A stretch of 37,465 bases of DNA from a virus: positions 1 through 37,465 of IMG/VR virus record IMGVR_UViG_3300037088_000471; one strand, written 5' to 3'. Position 1 is the stretch's first letter; each line of letters opens with the position of its first letter. Both the position numbers and the translations under genes were made by a program. Under the pieces are notes generated by a model. That model saw nothing but the letters and a program-made list of their open reading frames with translations. It made no database searches and was not told the origin of the DNA. Below are positions 13,794 to 20,947 of the stretch, in pieces.

Positions 13794-14823
13794 CTAACTT
13801 CTGCAAAGATGTTTTCTTGCTCGCAACACTACGAGTCAATTCATCAAGGTCTGGCTCCTCTGTAGTTGCCTTACCATCATCTCCGATGCCTTCAACCAAA
13901 GACTCAATATCTGGATCTTCGAGATCAAGTTCGCCTTCGCCTTCGCCATCAGCTGGTTGATCTAAGACCGACCAATCGCCTTCGCCTTCCGGCTCTTCGA
14001 GTTGTTTCATCAATTCTGCGAACTCTTTGTTATCATCAGAGTCTTCAGCCATGCCTGTATCGCAATCTGCATCGGCATGATCTTTAGGCAATCTGGGATC
14101 TAGCGGATCGCCAGGATATGGTGATGGTCGAAATTGAGCCTTCTTTTTAAGATCTTTCTTAACGTCCTTCTTCTCGTCTTTTCCCTTGGCCTTGGCTTTG
14201 TCGTCCTTCTTCTCATCCTTCTTCTTCAACCAAGGAGGTAGACCTTTGGCATCATTCTTATCTTCCTTCTTTTTGGCCTCTTCCTTTTTCTTGGCTTCTT
14301 CCTTCTTCTTTTCGGCGGCCTTTTTTTCCTCTTCCTTCTTCTTGGCTTCTTCCTTCTTGTCCTTGCCCTTGCCATCTTCCTTCTTCTTGGCAGCGGTCGT
14401 TATTAGGTTATCAAGAGCCAACAATGCGAAAGCTGATGCCTTGGAAAGTCCTGCCTCATCCAAAATTTCAGATGCCGTGCACAGACTCTTAATACAAGCT
14501 TCGTACTTGGTCACAGCCTTCTTTTTTGCGGCTGCAGCTTTGGCCTTGGCCTTTTCCTTCTCGGCCTTTTCCTTCGCCTTCTCTTTTTCGGCCTTTTCCT
14601 TGGCTTTTTCCTTGGCTGCCTTCTCCTTAGCCTTTTCAGCTTCGGCCTTGGCCTTCTCCTTTTCCTTGGCAGCTTTCTCCTTTTCCTTGGCAGCCTTCTC
14701 CTTATCATCTTCTTTCTTTGCAGCAGTCTTCGTGAATTGTAACTCTGGCTTTGCAAAAATAGACTGATATACTGGGCTGGCCATAATACCATTCATCTCT
14801 GTAGCAATATCAAATTTAGACAT
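13768..14823 (-). CDS. Lys/Glu/Ala-rich coiled-coil protein, 351 aa, zero-frame product of a frameshift gene
   Basis: ATG 14823 (MSKFDIATEM) has GAGG upstream. Two long Lys/Glu/Ala repeat blocks (about residues 36-100 and 145-225, built of KEKAAKEKEK- and KKEEAKKKEE-like units) flank a short folded segment (KYEACIKSLCTASEILDEAG). A basic-to-acidic switch follows: KKKAQFRPSPYPGDP, then an Asp/Glu/Gly-rich tail ending KLAEELGFLA. Such charged helices suit a scaffold or DNA-condensing internal protein. The K-x-A-Q motif at ~229 could be a protease site. Translation either stops at 13768 or slips -1 at 13780-13774 to give a ~459-aa form. The DNA is locally repetitive, so read errors there should be considered. 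Confidence 0.87.
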   Translation of the reverse strand: MSKFDIATEMNGIMASPVYQSIFAKPELQFTKTAAKKEDDKEKAAKEKEKAAKEKEKAKAEAEKAKEKAAKEKAKEKAEKEKAKEKAEKEKAKAKAAAAKKKAVTKYEACIKSLCTASEILDEAGLSKASAFALLALDNLITTAAKKKEDGKGKDKKEEAKKKEEEKKAAEKKKEEAKKKEEAKKKEDKNDAKGLPPWLKKKDEKKDDKAKAKGKDEKKDVKKDLKKKAQFRPSPYPGDPLDPRLPKDHADADCDTGMAEDSDDNKEFAELMKQLEEPEGEGDWSVLDQPADGEGEGELDLEDPDIESLVEGIGDDGKATTEEPDLDELTRSVASKKTSLQKLAEELGFLA

Positions 14824-14841
14824 ATTTACCTCATTATGGAT

Positions 14842-14864
14842 GGGCGGGGCCTTCAACCCCGCCC
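14842..14864 (-). promoter_or_regulatory. GC-rich hairpin between the protease-scaffold gene and the coiled-coil gene
   Basis: GGGCGGGG (14842-14849) pairs perfectly with CCCCGCCC (14857-14864) around a 7-nt loop. No U-tract follows on the minus strand, so it is not a standard terminator. A strong 8-bp GC helix here could separate mRNA segments by processing or protect the 3' end of the upstream message. Confidence 0.5.
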
Positions 14865-14875
14865 GGCCCAGAAAA

Positions 14876-17800
14876 TTAGAACTTCAAACCTTTTGACTCA
14901 AAGTAGCTATCAAAGAACCCCTTGATATCTTGCCCGTCTTCTTGTGCAACCTTGGCCATTGGTAGAATTACCTCACCAGAACTTAGAAGACCAACCATTG
15001 GAAGGGAAGCCTGCTTGTTCATTGATGGCTGCTTTGCCAAAATATTCTTGATGCTCTCAAATCCAGCGTCATTCCATTTCATAATGTCATTGACTTGCGA
15101 ATCAATCTGAGCCTCAGTAATCATGCCCTTGGCAACCATTTGGTTGGCAACTTCATAAGCTCTCTTGATACGGCCCTTGTAAGATTCAACTTCCTCAGCC
15201 TGCTTGGCCTTGGCGTGTTCCTGTGTCAGCTTGGATGCGAAGTCTTTGCTCTCCGAATCGCCCTGACCAAACAGTTCCTTCCAATACTTGACTGCATCGG
15301 CGTCAACACCATAAGAGGTTAACTTATCAACATCTTCAGCCTTCATGCGACCTTCGGCAACAAGCGCTTGAATCATCTCAGCTTGCTTACGTACGCGAGG
15401 TGGCATATTTGCCAAATCGAGCATGTAGCTTTTGATATCCTTTGGCACATGGAATTCGGCACCTGGAACATTTGGTTTTACATCCAAATTACCGGCGTCA
15501 ACCGCACTAACGCTGCCACCTGGATGCGCATCGTTAGACAATTCATTAAACCCAAGCAAGCCCTTTTCAGCTAGCTTTATACGTGCCTGGGCACGCCCTT
15601 CTTTAGTTGATAGTTCCAAAGTTCCTCCTGCTGTTACTGTTACCTCTCCTAATTCTTGTGTGGCACCACTTGGAGCTTTGAGAGAAAGCTTGGCATCATC
15701 TTCATCAGCCTTGGCGTCATCAGCCTTCGCCGAATCTCCGCCCTTGCCAATATTTGCCAACCACGAATTAAACGTTCCACCGTCCTTTGCGTCTGCACAC
15801 TCTTCCTCACCATCAGCGGCGTCTGCGCACTCTTCCTGCTCGCCATCGGCGGCATCTGCGGCATCTGCTTCTTCGGCATCCGCTGCGTCTGCACATTCCT
15901 CACCGTCTGCGGCGTCTGCGCATTCTTCGGTCTCGTCCGAAGCAAAAATCACGTCAAGAAGATTTTCTTCTGTTGTGCTATGTGCGCGCTTCTCTAGTTC
16001 AGCGGTTCCGTAAGCATACTTAACAACTGCTTCCATCAACTTACCAGCATCAACCAACATGGCCTTTGCGTCTTTGACTGCAGAAATTGTTAGCTCATTC
16101 AGATAATCACGCTGCTCTTCGGTCATAGAAGCATAAGTTTCCTTGTAGACCCTCTTCGCAGTATTGATCTCGCGCATATGCTTCGCCAAAGAAGTGATGG
16201 TCTCATCAACTCCCTCTTGCAGCATACCGTTCAAACGCTTACGCATTGATTGAAGTTGAGCTGCCGTCTTTGGCCCCTCTGCGAACTCTGCGTCACCGGC
16301 AGGCTCGACATCTGGCATGGCATCTGCATCTTCACCAACGGCCCCGCTGACCTTATCACGAAGATCGCTAAGCTTGCCGCCCATCTCATCATATAGAGAT
16401 TGTAGGTCGTCTACGATTTCATCGGTATTTCCACCCTCTCCACCAACACTCTTTGGCGGCTCAAGTGGAGGCAGATCACCAGCACCCGCTGCAGGAGCCG
16501 GAGCTGGAGGAGGAGCGGCTGGGGCAGCCTGTGCACTCTTTAATAGAGCGTCTGCTGTGGCCTGGAAGCCTTCGGTCTGAATACGATTCAGTAATGACTT
16601 ACCAAAACGCTCAGTAGCAACGGCGTCGTAAAGGGCATCTGAATTACCCTTAGTAATTTGATCAACGGAAGCACGAAGAATTGGCTTGTCATTAGCATAG
16701 ACAACCCAGCTTGAAGCTGACTTGTTGACGCGGCCATCAGGAAGGGCAACCTTCTCGAAACGTGCTTTCACCAACGAAGCGCGAAGTAATTTCTCCTTCT
16801 CTGCCTCATCATCCCCGTAAAGACCCTCAACATCACCAACGCCTGGGAATGGCTTGGCACCAACCATTTGCTTATCGAGCATACGGTCTTTTTCATTCAA
16901 AGGATCCTTTGAATACTGAACCTTTCCTGGCTTTGGCTCTTCTGTGCCCTGGAAATATCCTTTGCTCTCCAATTGTTCCTTGGCCTTCTTAAGAGCGGCC
17001 TCACGGAACAATGCGCGTTCGTGCTCATCAGCTAAACGCTGAAGTTCTTTCTTTACTTTCTCATCACCAGGGTACATTCCATCTTCGTCACCCGTATTTG
17101 GGAAAGGAGCCGGACCATGTAGATTCTTGTCCATCAATCTCGCCTTCTCATTCAACGGATCTACAGAGTATTGTTTCTGTCCCGGCTTTGGTTCTTCTGT
17201 ACCTTGAAAATATGCATTCTTCTTTGTCATGGTTGGTTCCTCGTTATTAGATGCTACTCTAAGTAAATTCTCCTGTAGGCTAGCCAGTTTCGTCTGCGCT
17301 CCCAAAATTGCTTTCTGTAAGTCTGAGGCGTACGTTGGGAAAGCCTCAGGCATATTTATCTGAGTCGATGGCTCTACACTAGATTCTTCCATCGACCAGC
17401 TAGAGCGAGTTGGGCCAACCGCATCGCTCTCATCATTTTCATCAAAGTCATTGGCCATAGATTCGATCTTACCCATTAGACTTTGAAGGTCTTTCTGAAT
17501 AGATGTCAAATCTTGCCTAGACAAACCTTTCTTTACTTCCAAATAATCTGAAAGTAACCCGGCAGCCCTAGCAATATCACTGGCAATAATATGCTTAACC
17601 TTGGCTTTTGGGTCTGCTCCGGAAACAACTAATGACAGTTCAATCGGAGACAAATCTAGGTTGATTTCGCCGTAGCAGCTCTTGTTCTTCATGTGTTGGC
17701 AGAAATCTTTTTCAGTTCTGGCGACTCTGTGGCAGTCGGAACATACAGCGCGCCCAACGGCTGTACCCATCGAAACATTATTAGCAACGCCTGTCTTGAC

Positions 17801-18325
17801 CTTATCGGCCAAATCGCCATAATTTTTCGCATCAAGAGCACAAAGAGCAATTACTCTCTTTCTACGGTCATCATATACGGTGTCAACAATAACGCCTCGA
17901 ATCTTATCAACCGACTGTGATTGATGATCGAGGCATAATGGACGACCGACCCAAACTTTATAAGCTATCTTTAACTCTGCTTCGGGGAAAATATCACGGT
18001 TATTATTTCTATAAGGCATCAGGGTTTTGTCATTACAAACCCACTTAACGCCATCCCCAGCCTTTTCCCAGGTAGCTGTGACATCTTGTCCTGTAGATGT
18101 CTTCTTTGGGGTTCCATCATCATTAACGCAGGCCGCTTCAGCAGCATGCATCATAACGCAAGTAAAATACAAAAAGTCCTTTGCTTTGGGAGCGATAACT
18201 TTCAGCTCTTGGGCAAATTTATACATGCGGCTTTCAATATCCAAATCGATATCATCTGCCAATTTCTCAATTGGTTTGATATCCTCCGGCCTAATAAAAA
18301 CAGATTCGCCTAGTTTTATCAGCAT
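14876..18325 (-). CDS. Prohead maturation protease fused to a giant scaffold-like region, 1149 aa
   Basis: Residues ~100-250 resemble phage prohead proteases: CLDHQSQSVDKIRGVIVD (candidate catalytic His134), then a small-residue stretch with NNVSMGTAVG (candidate Ser185), then INLDLSPIELSLVVSGADP. A possible zinc site CSDC...CQH (Cys195, Cys198, Cys209, His211) lies between them. The following ~900 residues are scaffold-like: two tandem repeats (period 85 aa) beginning YFQGTEEPKPG at about residues 370 and 455, a Pro/Ala linker at ~600-625, an acidic tract of ECADAADG repeats at ~800-850, and a helical C-terminus. K-x-A-Q motifs occur near 36, 596 and 1126. Most prohead proteases are ~200-350 aa, so this is an unusual fusion that would process the prohead core and itself. 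The start has GGAGAGCT and overlaps the preceding stop. Confidence 0.8.
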   Translation of the reverse strand: MLIKLGESVFIRPEDIKPIEKLADDIDLDIESRMYKFAQELKVIAPKAKDFLYFTCVMMHAAEAACVNDDGTPKKTSTGQDVTATWEKAGDGVKWVCNDKTLMPYRNNNRDIFPEAELKIAYKVWVGRPLCLDHQSQSVDKIRGVIVDTVYDDRRKRVIALCALDAKNYGDLADKVKTGVANNVSMGTAVGRAVCSDCHRVARTEKDFCQHMKNKSCYGEINLDLSPIELSLVVSGADPKAKVKHIIASDIARAAGLLSDYLEVKKGLSRQDLTSIQKDLQSLMGKIESMANDFDENDESDAVGPTRSSWSMEESSVEPSTQINMPEAFPTYASDLQKAILGAQTKLASLQENLLRVASNNEEPTMTKKNAYFQGTEEPKPGQKQYSVDPLNEKARLMDKNLHGPAPFPNTGDEDGMYPGDEKVKKELQRLADEHERALFREAALKKAKEQLESKGYFQGTEEPKPGKVQYSKDPLNEKDRMLDKQMVGAKPFPGVGDVEGLYGDDEAEKEKLLRASLVKARFEKVALPDGRVNKSASSWVVYANDKPILRASVDQITKGNSDALYDAVATERFGKSLLNRIQTEGFQATADALLKSAQAAPAAPPPAPAPAAGAGDLPPLEPPKSVGGEGGNTDEIVDDLQSLYDEMGGKLSDLRDKVSGAVGEDADAMPDVEPAGDAEFAEGPKTAAQLQSMRKRLNGMLQEGVDETITSLAKHMREINTAKRVYKETYASMTEEQRDYLNELTISAVKDAKAMLVDAGKLMEAVVKYAYGTAELEKRAHSTTEENLLDVIFASDETEECADAADGEECADAADAEEADAADAADGEQEECADAADGEEECADAKDGGTFNSWLANIGKGGDSAKADDAKADEDDAKLSLKAPSGATQELGEVTVTAGGTLELSTKEGRAQARIKLAEKGLLGFNELSNDAHPGGSVSAVDAGNLDVKPNVPGAEFHVPKDIKSYMLDLANMPPRVRKQAEMIQALVAEGRMKAEDVDKLTSYGVDADAVKYWKELFGQGDSESKDFASKLTQEHAKAKQAEEVESYKGRIKRAYEVANQMVAKGMITEAQIDSQVNDIMKWNDAGFESIKNILAKQPSMNKQASLPMVGLLSSGEVILPMAKVAQEDGQDIKGFFDSYFESKGLKF
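15785..15935 (-). repeat. Asp/Ala/Cys acidic repeat tract in the scaffold region
   Basis: The minus strand encodes reiterated ECADAADG units with variants (EEADAADAADG, ECADAKDG). The DNA is a matching imperfect repeat. Cysteines recur at regular spacing in an otherwise disordered acidic segment, which is unusual and may allow metal binding or disulfide crosslinking. Confidence 0.8.
16775..17225 (-). repeat. Two tandem ~255-bp coding repeats in the scaffold region
   Basis: The sequence ctttggctcttctgtgccct (from 16931) recurs as a diverged copy from 17186, giving a 255-bp (85-aa) period. The protein copies share YFQGTEEPKPG, QYS-DPLNEK and FP-G-D--G-Y, spread over about 55 residues. The in-frame duplication is diverged, so it is old and both copies are presumably functional. 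Confidence 0.85.
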
Positions 18326-18492
18326 TAGCTCTCCATTACATTTTTGTCTTTAACTGCAGACTCTTTTGCAGAAATGCGACTCTGCGCCTTCTCTAAAGCT
18401 GTAGCCAAAGCAGATTTGCGTTCGGTTTCATCCTCAATTTCGTAAGGGTCAACAACGCTAATAATTTCTGCATCGCCAGTTTTTACTAACAT
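18325..18492 (-). CDS. Very small gene, 55 aa, upstream of the protease
   Basis: ATG 18492 begins MLVKTGDAEIISVVDPYEIE and the frame runs 55 codons to a TAA that shares its A with the protease start (TAATG). GGAG sits 6 bases upstream of the ATG. The second half is a helix rich in Ala/Lys/Glu (ERKSALATALEKAQSRISAK). Tight coupling with good start signals on both sides supports a real gene. It may be a small assembly cofactor or chaperone of the protease-scaffold protein; no family is recognised. Confidence 0.75.
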   Translation of the reverse strand: MLVKTGDAEIISVVDPYEIEDETERKSALATALEKAQSRISAKESAVKDKNVMES

Positions 18493-18504
18493 ATCAATCT
18501 CCAA

Positions 18505-19128
18505 TTAGCTCTCTTGTAAAGCTTTCTGCCTTTCCCTGAAGAGCTGAACGACCAACGGAACTCGTTCCTCAATGGGCTCACCATCACCTTTTGAAATATC
18601 CTTAGCCCAATTCTTTGCCAAAATATTACTGTCTATGTGTTCCAAAATACGATCTCGAATCAACTGCTCAATTTGATTCATCTGTTTCTTGAGCGAGTCA
18701 ATCGTCGAAATCAAGTGATCTCGGAACTCGGAACTATTAAGATTCGAGAATATTGACACAAAGGTATCAACATATTTATCTAATTCCCTAATGGACCCAA
18801 TAAAAGATTCCATTATTTCTTCGGTGGCGGTATCTGTGCTGAAAGCATTCATTAAACCTACACATTTATAGGCTTTTCTTACCATCTTCCTAAATTTCAG
18901 CTTTACCTGGTCACGATAATCCTTAAAGGTCTTTCGGTAGTCAGTTACCATTTCCATATCAATATTTTGATGCTTCTGAAATGGAATATAGATTAAATCA
19001 AGATAATCTTTGGTATCTTGTAGTCCTGAAATAAGCTGCTCAAAATATTCCTCTGCCTTTTCCGCAATCCTCTTTTCAGATTCCGGAACCCCAAAATGCA
19101 TTTGAACAGAGTAAGCTTTTCTATACAT
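18505..19128 (-). CDS. Helical protein of unknown function, 207 aa
   Basis: The whole chain is predicted helical with heptad-like spacing (for example TDYRKTFKDYRDQVKLKFRK and IDSLKKQMNQIEQLIRDRIL), with no catalytic motif. It lies between the phosphatase and the 55-aa gene, separated by short gaps with ribosome binding sites (AAGG before ATG 19128). A structural or adaptor role near the portal/prohead is plausible from position only. Confidence 0.84.
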   Translation of the reverse strand: MYRKAYSVQMHFGVPESEKRIAEKAEEYFEQLISGLQDTKDYLDLIYIPFQKHQNIDMEMVTDYRKTFKDYRDQVKLKFRKMVRKAYKCVGLMNAFSTDTATEEIMESFIGSIRELDKYVDTFVSIFSNLNSSEFRDHLISTIDSLKKQMNQIEQLIRDRILEHIDSNILAKNWAKDISKGDGEPIEERVPLVVQLFRERQKALQES

Positions 19129-19159
19129 TAGTTACTAACCTTATATCACAGTATTACCA

Positions 19160-20239
19160 TTATACCTGTCCAGGCCCCGAATATGGAAGCTGAACAATAC
19201 CCGCCGCACCATCTGGCATTCCACCAACGCCAGCTCCACTTCCTGGGTAGGCAAATGTATAATCTGTAGAATTGTCCCTAAGGCCAACTTCAACAACATC
19301 ACCAATTCCGGCAACATCATTTACATCATCTTCTTCTTGTATATCTATCAAAACATCAGGATCAATTACCAAATACTGATCATTCCTAAGAATAGCCACA
19401 TCAATATCTTTAGTAAGAATATTATGTATCAAGTTATTTGTAACTGGTTTATCGAACTTCTCAAAAACAGCTGATGATGCTAAGTTGGCAGAAAACATTT
19501 TACCAGAAGAGTTTGGACTTTTATTTGCCGCCTCTCTGGAACCCCACCAATAATTGCTTGGCTTGAGCAAGTCAGAAGACTTACATTTAATGTAAATGCG
19601 GACATATGCCTTCTTATTGAGCGCGGCAATTTTTGCAATCCTACTAAGCTGACTGAATTCTATATCAGTACCAGGAGGAAGGTTGAAATTCACCGGCCTG
19701 GTTATTGTCATATCGTTGACCGCCGGATTTTGTGGGGCAAACGAATTCGTCTGCCGCGTCAACGAAACCGCATCAATAGCATTACTCTTATCGTCTTCTA
19801 ATTCGTTGGCAAATTGCTTGACGGCGTCGTAATAGCTTCGAGTCACACTTGGAGATAAGTATTTACCCATTCCGAATGCGGCGGCCTCTTTGAGAGCCTT
19901 TTCCACAGGCCATCCCGTATAGACTCGATACATTGCCACACCCATCCCAGTTCGGTCCTTGCCATGAAAGCAGTGAATATAGGTTGGTCCGTCATGGGTA
20001 AGCGTCGGAACAATTCTCTTCTTTAAAGCGGCCACTTTTGGATCGTTACCATCGCCCAATCCCCAAATAATATGTTTTAGACCAAGTTCTTCGCAAATTA
20101 GATCTATACTATGGCCGCACTCATCGTCCAAACTAACAATCTTGTTTATTCCCAAGCCCTTGAGAAAAAGCAAATCGTGAGCAGACGGACACCCACCCCT
20201 ATACAAATTCTTGGAAACTTGTGAAAATCTAGCTGGCAT
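19160..20239 (-). CDS. Tyrosine/dual-specificity protein phosphatase with C-terminal extension, 359 aa
   Basis: The N-terminal ~165 residues match the cysteine-phosphatase fold: an early NLYRGGCPS strand-turn, LGINKIVSLDDE, and the P-loop HCFHGKDRTGMG with Cys90 and Arg96 (CX5R intact). Asp63 or Asp66 in WGLGDGNDP is a candidate general acid. It would hydrolyse phosphotyrosine, phosphoserine/threonine or another phosphoester. Residues ~170-359 form a second, unrecognised domain ending in a Gly-rich tail. ATG 20239 has AAGGACG and overlaps the preceding stop by 11 bases. An enzyme of this type embedded between portal and protease genes is uncommon. It could be packaged and injected to act on host proteins, or dephosphorylate virion proteins; an RNA phosphatase role is also possible. 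Confidence 0.9.
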   Translation of the reverse strand: MPARFSQVSKNLYRGGCPSAHDLLFLKGLGINKIVSLDDECGHSIDLICEELGLKHIIWGLGDGNDPKVAALKKRIVPTLTHDGPTYIHCFHGKDRTGMGVAMYRVYTGWPVEKALKEAAAFGMGKYLSPSVTRSYYDAVKQFANELEDDKSNAIDAVSLTRQTNSFAPQNPAVNDMTITRPVNFNLPPGTDIEFSQLSRIAKIAALNKKAYVRIYIKCKSSDLLKPSNYWWGSREAANKSPNSSGKMFSANLASSAVFEKFDKPVTNNLIHNILTKDIDVAILRNDQYLVIDPDVLIDIQEEDDVNDVAGIGDVVEVGLRDNSTDYTFAYPGSGAGVGGMPDGAAGIVQLPYSGPGQV

Positions 20240-20537
20240 CTTCGTCCTTGAAATCAATTGCTTTCATAGCAACCATCAAGGCAATTTCTGCAGGCTCCTC
20301 TACATCCTCATATAAGGCATTATCAAATGCTTCCTTAAATGCCATTTGAAACTTCAATTGCCGATCATAATCGCCTTTTCGTAGTTTTCTCATTACATAA
20401 CTGTAACTCAGATCTGCCCTTGGATTTTCTGTATCGGTTATCGCAGCATAAGCGAAAAGAGCATCCTTCGTTAACTCGGCTTCGCCAAGCAACCTCAAAT
20501 CTTTACAAATGGATGCTAATTCACTGGCTATGCTCAT
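20229..20537 (-). CDS. Small helical protein of unknown function, 102 aa
   Basis: The chain reads as a short helical bundle (ELASICKDLRLLGEAELTKD, then DRQLKFQMAFKEAFDNALYE). It overlaps the preceding gene by ATGA and the phosphatase by 11 bases, so its translation is coupled to both. It could be a partner of the phosphatase or a head-completion factor. No motif allows a choice. Confidence 0.83.
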   Translation of the reverse strand: MSIASELASICKDLRLLGEAELTKDALFAYAAITDTENPRADLSYSYVMRKLRKGDYDRQLKFQMAFKEAFDNALYEDVEEPAEIALMVAMKAIDFKDEDAS

Positions 20538-20947
20538 GGCAAACCCTGACTCTTATTCTTCTTCAATCTGCCCTTGAAACAGTGCGTGATATCAACACCA
20601 TCTAGTGGAGTTATCATATAGACATTATAAGAGTTGAATAATACAACCGTTTTGAATTTCTTGAGCGCTGTAGTTACTTCGCATTCCAAAGCAAAAACCT
20701 CTCCCCTGCCCCAAAGAACCCTGCCCTCAATATACAATTGGCTAGAGATTTCAAAATCAGAATAATTGGTACTTCCGCCAGAATCAGACCAATAAACCTG
20801 AATCATTTTGCCCTTGTAGAAGTGACCAACAGCTTCTGCCAATGAATCTATATTTGCAAATTTGTCGGAGTCAGCTTCATAGACATCTTGGGCATAGACG
20901 CTTGATCCGTCAGCCGCAATATTGATAACGTCATTTTTATTCATCAT
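20534..20947 (-). CDS. Uncharacterised protein, 137 aa
   Basis: Two adjacent start codons (ATGATG, 20947 and 20944) follow GGAG; the first overlaps the preceding stop as ATGA, and the second has better spacing. The sequence is beta-rich in the middle (KMIQVYWSDSGGSTNYSDFE, RVLWGRGEVFALECEV) and ends in a basic tail (CFKGRLKKNKSQGLP). No family is recognised. Position between the portal-proximal genes and the phosphatase suggests a head or connector role. Confidence 0.83.
   Translation of the reverse strand: MMNKNDVINIAADGSSVYAQDVYEADSDKFANIDSLAEAVGHFYKGKMIQVYWSDSGGSTNYSDFEISSQLYIEGRVLWGRGEVFALECEVTTALKKFKTVVLFNSYNVYMITPLDGVDITHCFKGRLKKNKSQGLP

Noticed and set aside
14186-14767. 193-aa plus-strand frame rich in Ser/Phe/Ala
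   Set aside because: It is the antisense image of the Lys/Glu/Ala repeat gene; no start signals, and it is opposite to all other genes.
15432-16013. 193-aa plus-strand frame in the scaffold region
   Set aside because: Antisense shadow of the acidic repeats in the protease-scaffold gene.
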